Source: Melastoma dodecandrum
Lineage: Eukaryota > Streptophyta > Magnoliopsida > Myrtales > Melastomataceae
Assembly (NCBI GenBank): GCA_029817715.1
Contig: JARUPY010000434.1
Span: 3,080,001-3,144,000 of the forward strand
DNA length: 64,000 bases
Direction of reading: 5' to 3'
The position numbers and the translations under genes were made by a program. Below are positions 10,570 to 21,883 of this stretch, one piece after another; position 1 is the stretch's first letter; every line of letters begins with the position of its first letter. Below the pieces are notes generated by a model that was not told the DNA's origin, ran no database searches, and saw nothing but the letters and a program-made list of their open reading frames with translations.

Positions 10570-12653
10570 TTAATAAAATGTTTGTTTAAATGATTAATGC
10601 ATTAACCAAGAGGTTAAGTCTCTAAAACATCTATTTTACAAATTCCTCACCATTCATGGTAAAGTATTCATATTGATGAATTAAGAAATTTATCGTAGTT
10701 TCTCTAATCTAGTATGTCCCAACACACATTGTGACAGGCTTATCCTAGATTTCCTAGCTCGAAGTGCAAGTATAAACTTTAACGACTTCACTTTTAGGCA
10801 TATCACTAAACCATAAGTACTTTACTGTCTTAGTGAGTCATTTTATCTTAACGTATTCACGTGTGGGACGACCATCTCGATCATTTTGTTAGTTCTCTAG
10901 TATAAAAGGTGGACCATCTTTTATGTTAGACAACAAATCGTCATCAATTGAATCTAGAAATGCAATCGTTTGAATTTTTCAATACGTAACTTACCATCAG
11001 ATTTGAGAGTATTCCCAATATGTGTTTTTGGTATATAGTAGCTATCAACGACTAGTTCAATTTGCATAGAGTATTAAACTTCTATAGAACACAACGTTGA
11101 CAATTTATGTGTAGTTTTTAAACAAGATTTAAGTTTTTTTGGGGTAGTAATCAATTGTCATAGTGACGGTCAAGCCTCTTTTAGCCATAGCACGAGTGTC
11201 AATAAGTCTAATATGAAGTTTCGATTCCAGTAGTAGTTGTTGAATTCTTATAGAGCTTTAGGCTTCTACAAAAAAAAACCAAGATGTTGACTATGACAGA
11301 GCGACTAGTAGCTATGAGCTTTTGTAGGGTCTATATTCAACAAGCAATAACCTCTTTGTTCAATAAAACTCTTATATCAACCGTTGGATTCTATCATAGT
11401 GTAAAGCTTCTAAAGAATTAAGCAACAGAGCGTAAGCTTATGTAGAGCATCAATCGAGCGCTTAGAATGTACGGGCTTCTATAGGATCTCAACAAGTGGT
11501 TAGGGTTTTGTTTATACCCATTCTGATATCGATTATTGCCCTTTGGCGTTACACTAAGAGGGTGAATTAGTGTTAAAGTCCAATTAGTATTTTGACTCCT
11601 TTTCATCAATACTGTAGGGGAAGATAGCTTATGTAAAATAGACCAAAAGATTATGTACTAAAAGTGAATGCTTGTGAGGGTGAATGCGATTAACAATAAT
11701 AAATGATTATTAGGACGGTTCCCTCAAGCGGTGTCCTTGCTTATAGAGCAACCCACTACAACTTTGCTTCGAATGTTACACTCATGTGGTGTCCTCACCT
11801 CTATAGCAACCTGTTATAACTTTCCTTGCACATTCCGTTGAGACAACGTCTTCATGGCGAATCCCAGGTGAGTAGACAACAACTCTTTGTCCATGGTGTT
11901 CGAACACACATAGCGTAGTACAGAAGCCGGCCAATCCCACACCTTCTTACTCCTGGAATAATACCTCTTCACTCCAACCCAATGCATACCGGTACGACAC
12001 AACCTCCTGCCAGATGTCTCCTCCAACTCTATCGGTAGCATCCAACCAGGAGTCCCTCGAGCCGACAGGTCACCCTCCCAGAAACGTCACTAGTGTTACA
12101 GCTTTCTGCAACTCCAATTCCTTCTCGAGTGTGACTAACCGCACAAAAGACCGCATCTCCTCACTTGTTTCTTTCTATTACATTCTTTTTGGCTAACGAA
12201 CAGTTTTACTCACTGTTTGACTATCCCTAATTATAAAATACATGTAAAAATTAAATGGAAAATTTCAAATATAGAATTGATCACACCTATATGGAAATAT
12301 TCATTAAAAATTAAATTCAATTAATGACGTTTTGATTTGATTAAATCCCATGAATAATTTAAATTTTATTTTTAAATATATTTTCATTTAGTTCCACACA
12401 TGTGATACAGTTAATTTGAACGAATCTTGATAGTTACTGATATAATCGATAATTATGATCCATATATAGTTTCATATGGTCTTAGAAAAGTTTTTATACA
12501 TAAGTAATTTATTTCCTTAAATAGTAAATTTATTACTTATTTTAATATCTTTTGTAATAAATTATTTGATTTCAATTTGATTAACATTTTCGCCGTACCA
12601 AGATAATCCTCTCCTCTAAATTTAGAAGGCCTCTTTTAAAAGAAGCCGTTCCA
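10570..12653. other. intergenic DNA without recognisable genes
   Basis: The stretch is AT-rich and shows no reading frame with family features. A TATA-like box (10901-10907, TATAAAA) sits in LTR-like context. Around 11050-11560 a loose motif of the type CTTCTATAG...CAACG recurs, similar in style to bases 1-110 of the window, which suggests old LTR or leader sequence. Nothing more can be assigned. Confidence 0.4.
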
Positions 12654-12659
12654 TTTATT
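12654..12659 (-). terminator. candidate polyadenylation signal of the F5H gene
   Basis: AATAAA on the - strand, about 185 nt downstream of the F5H stop codon. Position and sequence fit a plant near-upstream element, but such hexamers are common in this AT-rich DNA. Confidence 0.3.
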
Positions 12660-12844
12660 TCACAAAATATGTTTTTTTCTTTGTTTTTTTGCCTATGCTA
12701 CGTAATGGCTTGTTTTGGGCTCCGTGGCCCCACTCACCAAATTTCAGTATACAATTTTTTTTTTCACGACACAACAAAATAAAGTCCAAGCCGAAGCCGG
12801 GTCCATTACCCGTCATCTTTCATTTCACTTCAAAGCTCCCGTGC

Positions 12845-14618
12845 TCAATACAAATTCGGACCCATCAACCTCGGGCTGGGCACGGCAACGAGCCTGGTGG
12901 AACGCGGGGCGGTCAGCCCGAATATGTCACCCATGTCCATCTCATTTGGCTTCATCCCATCCGGCAGCTCCCACGTGAAGCAGTGCAGGAGGTGGGCGAC
13001 TGCCTGCTCAAGCGCGTACAGTCCCAGCTGCATTCCAGGACATGACCTCCTTCCCGAACCGAAAGGTATGAATTCAAAATTTCCTCCCTTGAAGTCTGGC
13101 ACACCCTCCTTCAGGAACCGAGATGGGCGGAATGTCTCGGGGTCATCCCAGGAGGCCGGGTCCCTCCCTATGGCCCATGCATTGATCATCACCCTGGACC
13201 TCGCGGGGACGAAATACCCGGATATGACAGCATCATCAGCCGTCTCGTGGAGGAGGAGGGGGATTGGGGGGTGAAGGCGGAGCGTCTCCTTTAGTGTGCA
13301 CCTGAGGTAGGTAAGACGTTCAAAGTCGGCTTCGTCGACCCTCCGATGGAGGCCAACAACATCTGCAAGCTCTTGTTGGACCTTCTTGAGCTCGTCAGGG
13401 CTCCTCATCAGCTCCGCCATGACCCACTCAATCGCAGATGCCACTGTCTCAGTACCACCAAACATAACATCCTGACATGCCATCAAATCAATCCAAAACA
13501 GCCAGTCCATCATATTCATCGTGTTTATTAATCTCGGCACTCAATTACTACGTCATTCTTAATCGAAAAAATCAACGTTGGTAGGTTAAACGTGATTATC
13601 CATCAAGAATGTGTAAAATGTAATGAAAGGAGTACCCGATAGGTAGTAATATGCATTTTAGAGCTAGAGCACGTCTGCGTACCATGATAATAGCCTTGAT
13701 GTTATCTCTCGTCAGCTTGATCGTGTTCTGCAGATCATCAGATTCATTCACCTTACTCGATCTATCATCGCCGCCGTAGAATGCGAGAAGATCGTCCACC
13801 ATATCTGTATCGACCTCACTGTCGATCCTGCTTGCCTTACCTCTCTTCTCCATGTGGTCATCTATGATGTTGTCGATGAACCGGTCAAGAGATTGCCTAG
13901 CCTTCACAAGCCTTGCCGTCAGCCCTTGTGGGTCTGCCCAGCTCAGCCACGGTATGAAGTCTGCGATGTTGAAGGCGCCAAACAGCTTTGAGAATTCCTG
14001 CAGGATCCTGATGAACTCGTCCTGCCCCTCCTGAGAACTAGTACCAAAAGCCGCACGGTAGATTATGTTCTTGGTGAGGGCGAAGACGGACTCCCCAACG
14101 TTCACAGGAGATCCCACACTCCCTGAGATGGTGCGGATGGTGGAGTCAACCTCGTCGCGTACAGATTCCCAAGACTCTGCCCGCTTGCGGCTGAAGAGCT
14201 TCATAACACATAGCTTCCTCATCTGGCGCCAGAATGGGCCGTAGTGGGCGAAGGCCATGTCGGCACGATCGTATGTGAGATAGCTTATGGCTATGGTGGC
14301 AGGTCTGTTGGAGAAGACCCCATCATGGACCTGTAGGACCTGTCGAGCCACATCTGGGGAAGAGACAGCTATCATGTGGAGGAACCCCATCCGGAGGTGG
14401 AAGATGCCGCCGTACTTGGCGGAGAGCCTGGCGAGGCCACGGTGGGTCAGCTGGTCCATCAGGAACATACTGCCGATGAGAGGGAGTCCCCTTGGGCCAG
14501 GTGGGAATGGATGCTTCGGGCGGATCTTGGAGACGAAGACAAAAGCAGCCAGGGAGATGAGAAGTGCAACAAGAAGAGGTAAGGATAGGAAAGCTTGTAA
14601 TAACTGGGAAGAATCCAT
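12845..14618 (-). CDS. F5H: ferulate/coniferaldehyde 5-hydroxylase, cytochrome P450 CYP84A
   Basis: Two exons, 14618-13683 (312 codons) and 13471-12845 (208 codons and stop), are joined by a GT-AG intron and give 520 residues, the usual CYP84A length. The protein starts with a membrane anchor (about residues 10-30), then a Pro-rich hinge (FPPGPRG). Family hallmarks are MDQLTHRGLA, SNRPATIAISYLTYDRADMA and FSRKRAESW. The oxygen-binding I-helix GGTET is at 317-321, the ExxR motif ETLR at 374-377, FRPSRF after it, and the heme loop PFGSGRRSCPG with its Cys at 456. It is an ER-bound monooxygenase that 5-hydroxylates coniferaldehyde and coniferyl alcohol, leading to syringyl lignin and sinapate esters, with electrons from NADPH-P450 reductase. 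All motifs are intact, so it is probably functional. No pathway partner lies in the window; the neighbours are repeats. The start at 14618 is chosen because it gives the full anchor. Confidence 0.95.
13472..13682 (-). other. intron of F5H (phase 0, 211 bp)
   Basis: The donor GTACGC follows the codon for Met312, and the acceptor is TGTCAG before the codon for Asp313. The join restores the continuous P450 motif AIIM-DVMFGGTET expected across this site in CYP84A proteins. The intron holds one ACCTACC (AC-I type) motif on the gene strand at 13586-13580. Confidence 0.92.
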
Positions 14619-14800
14619 TTGGGTTGGTGGTGGTGAGAGGAAGAGAGATTTAGATGGTTTGGCAACTTAAGATTGTGCCGTCGTTGCAACATCCTTTTGG
14701 GTGGGGAAGTGTAACCCCTCTTTTATACACGCACCCCAAATCATTGTTGGATTTGCTCAAAGTCGGACGCTGTTCTATGTAATTTACTCTGACGTAAGTA
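14619..14800 (-). promoter_or_regulatory. F5H core promoter and 5' leader
   Basis: On the gene strand a TATAAAA box lies at 14727-14721, about 105 bp before the ATG, which predicts a start near 14690 and a leader of roughly 70 nt. A TTACGTCA motif (bZIP/TGA type) is at 14797-14790. An ACCAACC motif (AC-element type, bound by lignin MYBs in other genes) is at 14628-14622, but it lies inside the leader just before the ATG. Function of these motifs is inferred only. Confidence 0.6.
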
Positions 14801-14963
14801 ATTTCACAGCGTGTGGGAAGCCTTCATGTAATAAAAATAACGTTATGTTTGTCAATAAATCTATTAAATACATATTCAGTTATGAATCATAAAGTTCATC
14901 ACATCACGTATATCATTAAACTAATCCATATAAGAACTTTTTTTTTAACCATGTGGAGGTTGT

Positions 14964-15603
14964 TTAGTTGTTTTTGTCTTCTTTCAAAAGGCAAAATAAA
15001 TGAGCCAAAGACCCCAAGCCTAGTCCTAACTTCTTCAGAAAACTGCAAGGATATAATTTACTAGGAATTGCCAAGCATATTAAATTATGTTTCAGCATAT
15101 CTTTTTTTAAAGCACGTGGAATGAAGTATGACACGCTTTTATCTACAAGTTTGAACTTTTAAGACAGTTGGCGTTGACTGCTGTACAACTCTGGTATCAG
15201 AGCCAGAGGTCGAGCGTTCACGCCCAGCCTGATGCAAAATGAAAAAAAATTAAAAAACAGAAGCACACCCCTAGGGCCACATAAGCCCGCCAATCACCTG
15301 AATAAGGGAATCGCAAAAATGGCCAAAGATGCCAGCCCGTTTAATATAAGATGAGTGTTGAAAATGAAAATATACAGTATGTCACGCTTCACCTACAAGT
15401 TCGAACGTTTAGCAGTTAGCGTCGATTGTTGTATAACAGTTTTGTTGTTTTTGTCTTTTTTAAAAGGGAAAATAAACGAGGCAAATGACCCCAAGCCTAG
15501 TCCTAACTTTTTCACAAAACCGAGGATATAATTTACTAAGAATTTCCAAGCCTATTAAATTAAGTTTCATCATATCTATTTTTTTTTAAAGCATGTGGAA
15601 TGA
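14964..15603. repeat. 162-bp direct repeats flanking a miniature LTR-like unit
   Basis: The segment 14964-15124 recurs at 15441-15603 in the same orientation, with shared blocks GTTGTTTTTGTCTT, GACCCCAAGCCTAGTCCTAA and AGGATATAATTTACTA. The first copy ends at the left short repeat of the mini element and the second begins right after the right one, so the order is A, L, core, L', A'. Confidence 0.75.
15125..15438 (+). mobile_element. miniature LTR element (TRIM/SMART-like), putative
   Basis: Two direct repeats of about 64 bp (15125-15188 and 15376-15438; shared CACGCTT, CTACAAGTT, TTAGC/TTGGCGT) enclose a 187-bp core. The core opens with TGGTATCAGAGC (15192-15203), the standard plant primer binding site complementary to the 3' end of initiator tRNA-Met. 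There is no coding capacity. Total length is about 314 bp, in the range of very small non-autonomous LTR elements. No convincing target duplication was found, and the 162-bp flanking repeats are not explained. Confidence 0.5.
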
Positions 15604-16272
15604 GACGTTTGAAATATGATTGGCCAGGTTTGGCAAATGAATATTTATCCTGATATGTCTATCCGATAGTTAAAAGTAATGAAAAAAGTTACCTAATAAT
15701 ACGTGGGTATTGAGAATCAGACGAAGTCAAATAGTGGTGGTAAGCACTGGAGAGGCTTCAACGGAATCCAATCACTATGTTTTCATGACCTAGTAAAATT
15801 TGTTCTAAAGTTAAGGTTAATTAGTACAATCTATTTTACTGTTACCATTGATAGTCGGGAAACATTTTGAAGAGCAAATATAAACGTCGACCGTATTAAC
15901 AAGGTAATGAAGTTCTGGTCCGAAGAATGCTGATGTCCTGGTTAAGTAATTTTAAGATTAATCACTTTATATTTGAAGCACCAAAAAATATCTTACGGCA
16001 TATGAAGTTTGCAAAAAACAGAAGAAAAACATGCTCCTTCCATTTTGTGTATCCAAGGGTGAAGCCTTGACGGTTTTGTTATTGCACTCAGAAAAACATG
16101 CTCCTTCCTTTCAAAGTACAGATTTTCCAAAGGGATTTGTTATTGCACTCAGGGTTTGTTAAATATTAAACTGCAAAAAAGAATAGATACAGTTTCATAA
16201 TTAAAAAAAATTTCGAAATAGAAACAAAAATATGATCAATAAAATATAATTTTTACGAAGCATTAAGTCAGT
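15604..16272. other. non-coding spacer with a local tandem duplication
   Basis: No gene is visible. A partial tandem duplication is present: GAAAAACATGCTCCTTCC occurs at 16024 and 16091, and TTTGTTATTGCACTCAG at 16075 and 16136. The offsets of 67 and 61 bp show one duplication with a later 6-bp change. Confidence 0.6.
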
Positions 16273-17456
16273 TGTTGCGCGTCGTCAACGCTACAAAAGT
16301 AAATTCCTATTTTGACCTAACTAGAATAGCAAGGGCAAGAAATGGTCGATCCCACAGAGAATTTTGTTGACAAAGACACTCATAACGTCATTCTCGGTAA
16401 TCGGTCGAGGTGAAGCATAAAGACAGTTGATTTTAAGTAAAAGCGAGAAGTGAAAGAAAACAACTAAGGTTTACCAGTGATAATATTAACTAGGACATCC
16501 GACTTCCCCTCACGTCTTATGCACCCGTTCCCCTTCTTACTAATGCTACCAAATTATTATAATTGCTAACATAGGTTGCTAGACTCTCCCCATAGTCCTC
16601 CCGAACATCCGGAAACGTACCACAATATAACGAATTCCCTACACTATTCCTAGATAAGGAACTAGTGATGGTCCATAATATTTAAACCCATAGTTATCTA
16701 AGGTGTTCCGGTATATCTCTATCCTTCACAATAAAGCCCGGTTTCCCAACACATAGACTTCTTAGGCTATCCAATTTCGGATCTAACCTAGACTACCTTC
16801 CCTAGTCTCCACAGGTTATCGAATCAATGTTAAATGGTGATTCGTCAATTAACACGCATTAAGAATATAATTGGATAAATAATTAATAAAAATAGGAATC
16901 ACATAAAGGAAGAAGGTTCACGAATTACATAGGAACACGAAGTTCCATCATAGCCCTAGAAAAACGAATTAGTTCATAACTAAGGTAAACGAAAACATAG
17001 GGTTGGTGGAAATTGTCTCCGTCGTTGGCTCTTGTCTCCAACAACCTCCTAGGTAGGATCCCCCCCAGCAAAAGGATTGAAAAGGTCTTTTTATATGCCC
17101 TATAAATAACCCTAGAAAATCTAAGAAAATCTGAAAAAGAAATATTCTCGGCGTCCTTAGGTGTAGCTACGCAGAAATCTGGTGCTGCTCCACCAACTGT
17201 TCTGTCCCTTGGCTAACACTTCGTTGTAGCTGCATTGAACTCCATTGCAGCTGCACCAAGTGTTTGGATCCAACTTCTTCATGGCTCATCCTTCCATCTT
17301 CCTCTCATTTTAACTACCAACACAAATAAAGTATACGGAAGTGAGGAGACATTAAAGCAACCAAAATACCTAATAATGAAATGACTAAAATGCCTAAAAT
17401 TAACCAAAATCAAGTCTAAAACATGATCCCTTAACTCTATTTTCATAGAGTTATCA
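16273..17456 (-). repeat. Athila 3' LTR (1184 bp)
   Basis: It aligns through its length with 21884-23518. It lacks the plastid insert and a further block of about 48 bp present in the other copy at about 22996-23043. On the element strand a G-rich tract (GGGTTTGAGGG, 17470-17460) just upstream serves as the polypurine tract. Confidence 0.88.
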
Positions 17457-19000
17457 TACCCTCAAACCCAACTTTTGCTAGTTTTCGAGCAAAATAAAAG
17501 AAAGAAATACACTCAAAAGACACATCTCAGACAACCCAAGTCACTCGATCATGGAAAATCTTAAAAACCTCTCAAATATGGCCGCAAACTTCCTATGTAG
17601 TTAAAAACCTCTCAAATATGTTAATTAACATTAACAAATCCACACTCCAAATAGTTCATGGCAACCAAAGGACTCACAAAGACTGCTACAAACTACTCTA
17701 TCCACTCAGCTATGGTTTTTTTCAACTTTTCATTACACAACTTCAATTTTCTTTTCGGTTGCACGACTCTAAATGTATCTTCAAATTCCTGCAAAATCTC
17801 ATGTAACAAGTTCTCAATCAATGAATCCCAGTCCAGTTGAACCAAGGAATTAGGTGATAACACACCCCTCAGATTGATCACTCAAGCAAGCAAAGAAGAC
17901 TCACACCACAAATACATATTCAAGTATTCCTATTCTATTATTTTCTCCTTTTTTACGACTTTTTAAACATTAAACCTTGGCAAACCCTTTTCTTTTTCTT
18001 TCTCAACTCATATACCACACATGATTTGTTTCAAGAGGTAGTCCAAGTATCTCTACTCATCACTAGTCACCATACATTCTAAGAAGACGTAGGCCTGTTG
18101 CAGCTAAGTACGCTCCCTACTAGGACATCTGATAACGATTCGAAAAAAATAAACACGTTAAACTTAAACTTTCATCCTTCCCCACATTAGGAATGCAAGC
18201 CTTAAGCTCATCATAAAATACAGACATTCCACTTTCGAATTTTTTAAGGTCATTCTGAGGAGTAACGACACAAAAGACACCTAAATTATTTTTTTTTGTG
18301 TTTTTCGGCTTCTTCTTTTTTTTTTTACTAAACTGACCCAAACTAAATTAAATAGGCATAACATATCACACCCCTACACCCCGAAAACTAAAATAAGCAA
18401 TGCCCACGGTGCGAAAAAATATGGTAAAGACATGAAAGAAATAAGGGAGAACGGTACTCCCCATGCTGTGTCCTCAAATGCGCCATTCTCATTTTCCTCA
18501 CAATTACCGATGGTGGAATTGCTTGTTGAACGCACGTTGTGAATGAAAGGTTGAGGTACCAATATGTAGATCCGAACCTTCGATAATTTTGCTCCCTCTT
18601 AGAAAAACGTGTATAACTTTTAGTTCAGTTCACGAAAACGGGCCTATTTATTCTCAAAATAAAGGCTCTTCAAGTCATGCATCTAATGGCACTTGTTTTA
18701 GGTCAATACAAGTTCCAGACAGAAAGTTTCCAAGATCAAATAAATCCACAATGAATGATGCAGTAATCCTCCTCTGAATTATATTAGACCTTTGAGCAAG
18801 TGTGGATGGTGGGCGTCCTTTTCTCTCCACGACGCCGCATGAAACTTCTGCTTGACGTAGACATGAAAGCCTAGAAATCAAAATGAATGAGAAGAAAAAA
18901 CTAAAAATAAAAAGAAGCTTGGGTTACCTCACAAGAAGCACTTGGTTTATAGCGTACAACTCGACTTTCACAGTAGTTACGCTTCTTGAAGTTGGGTTGT
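17457..19000 (-). other. Athila 3' untranslated region after the deleted pol
   Basis: Between the 3' LTR and the pol remnant there is no recognisable gene. Features typical of the Athila region after pol are seen on the - strand: a GGGGTGTGATA tract near 18364-18380, pyrimidine runs and scattered short frames. The reading frames here show no domain I recognise. Confidence 0.5.
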
Positions 19001-19009
19001 GGCATCTCC

Positions 19010-19700
19010 TAGATCAAATGGCTCTCCTCGGTAGTTCTTTTATTGTGTTCCATTGAACTTGAATATTGTCTCGCAATATTCTGCCTTGACTTCTATTGCT
19101 CCTTTCGAAAAGACTGGATCTTTCTTGTGCTCTTTAAAACTCTGAAACAACCTTGAGTTATTTGGCAAGTGGTTGAACTCTCGGGTGGGTGGTTCTTCAA
19201 TCGAAGGCTTCATGGGATTCATCGACCACTCCACTTGATCTTAATGGTATACCCGGGAGAAATACTCAGAAGAACCGTTGTTCACAACATCAAAAAATAA
19301 ACATTCGTCAGGTTCATTCAATTCTTTCATAGACACGTAGATATTAAACGTCACTTCCTGGTTGTTGACCCGAATGGTCAATTCTCCCTTTTGGACATCT
19401 ATCAAAGCTTAACATGTAGCAAGGAATGGTCATCCCAAGATTATCAGAATCTCGGTCCTCCTGAAAGTCCAGAATAAGAAAGTCAGTAGGGAATATAAAT
19501 TTGCCTACTTTAACCAGCACATCCTCAATTATTCCCAGGATAGGCAATAGACCAATCAGCTAATAATAATGAGATCGATGTATGTTTTATATCACCGAAT
19601 CCAAGCTTCTTACAAACAGAATATGGCATTAAATTAATACTTGCTCCAATATCACACAAAGCCTAACCTGAAAATGTTGAACCGATGTTACACGAAATCG
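19010..19700 (-). pseudogene. Athila protease and start of pol, broken
   Basis: On the - strand the protease reads CDIGASINLMPYSVCKKLGF, with the catalytic DIGA at 19653-19642 (Athila elements use DLGA-type sites). [18 protein letters not shown] follows at about 19529-19475. Next comes a KPSIEEPPTREF segment near 19209, which in complete Athila elements leads into the RT. Recognisable pol ends at about 19040. Several stops and frameshifts occur. Confidence 0.8.
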
Positions 19701-19939
19701 TAAAGCTACTTGGATCGTTTAGCTTGGGCAGTAATTTTGTGTTACACTCTTCTGTTGACGCCATCGTCTCACTCTCACATAGTCGTCTTTTCTTCGAAAG
19801 TATGTTTTTCATTGTATCTAGGCATATGTTCAAGAGCATCTACAAAATGAATATTAATATGAAGCTTTCTGAAAACATCAAGGAACTTACGATATTGGGC
19901 TTCTAAATTTTGCTTTTGTACTCTTTGGGCAAAAGGTAG

Positions 19940-21110
19940 TGGTGGATACTCTACTTCGTCTCTGGTAGCTTTAGTTATTCTTTCCTTTGGTTCGAAGCGA
20001 CTGGAGACTCCATAGGAATCGTGCTCACCATAGATTGATCGATTTGGTTGCCCGCCAGTGTGTTAGGTGTCTCTACCTCAGATATGGTCCGCTTCTTCTC
20101 TGCACCCATGTCTTCCTCCTCAAGTGTTTGACAATTTCTTAAATTGATCGCATTTACGTGTTCCCTCAGATTCACTTCTATGTCACTTATTGACTTCCCA
20201 TAAGGTCTAGAATTCAAGGATTGTGCCAACTGACTAACCTGGTTCTCCAAATTTCGGATTGATGCTGTTTGATTTTTCAATAAGGCGTCATTATTCTTCA
20301 TCAAGGCGTCTTAGTTTCATCATCATCTCTTCAAAATTTGGCTTCTTTTTCTATCCGTGTGCCTGAAGTGGTTGGAAACCCTACAGGAGGTGGTGCTCGA
20401 CCTCCTGTCACTTGTGGTCCCCTCCATGAGAAATTTAGGTGATTCATCCACCCAAATTGACATTGCCAGTTTCAAATTCTTTGTGAGGGCTACTAACTGA
20501 GCTGGGATTGATGTTAAAGCATCGTGTTCATGTGCTCCCTATGCTATTCTTCTACTCATCCGATCAAAATACCGATTTGGCATACAAGTTTTTCTCACTA
20601 TCTCCAAGAGATCTAATCCCTCCACATAAGATTTCTTCAAAAATGCTCCACCATATGCCAAATTCAAATCCTTGCGAGAAGATTTTATTAGTCCGTTGTA
20701 GAATGCTTCCAACTGTCTCCATTCCGGAAGGTCGTGGTAACGACATTGGAACAACAGGTTTTTAAATTGCTCCCACGCTTCCACAAAGGATTCCATCTCA
20801 TCCTTTCTAAAAGTTGTGATCACGTTCCTCATTTGTGAAATTTCCGAAGGAGAAAAGTATTGATCCAAGAACGCCTCATCCATTTGTGCCCAAGGGGTGA
20901 TTGAATTCACAGGGAGTGAATTGAACTACCCTAAGCCTTGTCCTTTAACAAGAACGCGAAAATTTCAACTTGACAGCATCTTGCGGGACTCTATTATGCC
21001 TGAATGTGTAGTAAACGCTCAGGAATTTGCTCAAATGCTCTTGCGGGTCCTCCATCAGTGTTCCTCTGAACTGAACTGAATTTTGAATCATCTGCATCAC
21101 TGACGTCTTA
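19940..21110 (-). pseudogene. Athila gag, frameshifted
   Basis: Read on the - strand: MIQNSVQFRGTLMEDPQEHL near 21080-21030, then the capsid core WAQMDEAFLDQYFSPSEI and AWEQFKNLLFQCRYHDLPEW (20910-20539), then SIRNLENQVSQLAQSL with EVNLREHVNAINLR (20304-19975). These are the usual blocks of Athila Gag in the right order. Frame changes between them prevent a full product. The first part overlaps the duplicated leader described separately. Confidence 0.83.
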
Positions 21111-21876
21111 ATTTCATAGTCCCGAGCCTAGATAGTTGTCTGTGAAATACAAGACCGATACACATGTGTTCTTGCTGATGTGAATTCCATCATCGGTCTG
21201 TTGTCCAAGTCCAGTACTCCTTCGTTAACTTCTACTGGGACAAGATTGTCCTCCATCTGATTTCCCTAATTTTCGTCGGCCAAAAGCTACTCGTTGTGCT
21301 CTTAACCTTTGCCGAAAAGTCCTTTCAATTTCAGGGTCTAATAGAGTCAATTATGTCCTTTCGCTTCGTCGCATACACTGAAAAAGAAAATAAAAAGAAA
21401 ACTTGAGCACCAATTAATTATCCATCACGAGGTAAAAGAAAATTTTTGTCAAGAAACAATTCCCCGACAACGGCGCCAAACTTCTGAATCATTTGCATCA
21501 TCGACATTTTAATTTCATAGTCCCGAGCCTGGATAGCTGGCAGTGCAATATAAGACCGATACACATATGTTCTTGCTTATGTGAATTCCATCATCAGTCT
21601 GTTGTCCAAGTCCAGTACTCCTCCGTTAACTTCTACGGGGACCAGATTGCCCTCCATTTGATTTCCCTCAATCCCGTCGGCCAAAGCTACTCGTTGTGCA
21701 CTTGACCTTTACCGAAAAGTTCTTTCAATTTCAGGGTCTAATGGAGTCAATTATGTCCTTTGGCTTCATCGCATACACTGAAAAAGAAAATGAAAAGAAA
21801 ACTTGTGCGTCAATTAATTACCAATCATGAGGTAAAAGAAAAGTTTTGTCAGAAAACAATTCCCCGGCAAAGGAGC
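21080..21876 (-). repeat. tandem duplication of Athila leader and gag start
   Basis: The segment 21080-21478 is repeated at 21485-21876 in the same orientation with many point differences. Each copy holds on the - strand a primer binding site, the leader and the first codons of gag. The outer copy touches the 5' LTR. Confidence 0.88.
21463..21480 (-). other. Athila primer binding site, intact but internal
   Basis: On the - strand the sequence is TTTGGCGCCGTTGTCGGGGA, the tRNA-Asp-type site of Athila elements. It lies about 405 bp away from the LTR edge because of the leader duplication. Confidence 0.75.
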
Positions 21877-21883
21877 GGAAATT
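21861..21883 (-). other. Athila primer binding site next to the LTR, degenerate
   Basis: On the - strand directly after the LTR end the sequence reads TCCGCTCCTTTGCCGGGGAA, a mutated form of the tRNA-Asp-type site. The GCCGGGGAATTG end is kept; the GGCGCC core is lost. Confidence 0.7.

Noticed and set aside
12689..14670. + strand frames opposite the P450 exons
   Set aside because: They are shadows of the CYP84A coding sequence and have no similarity of their own.
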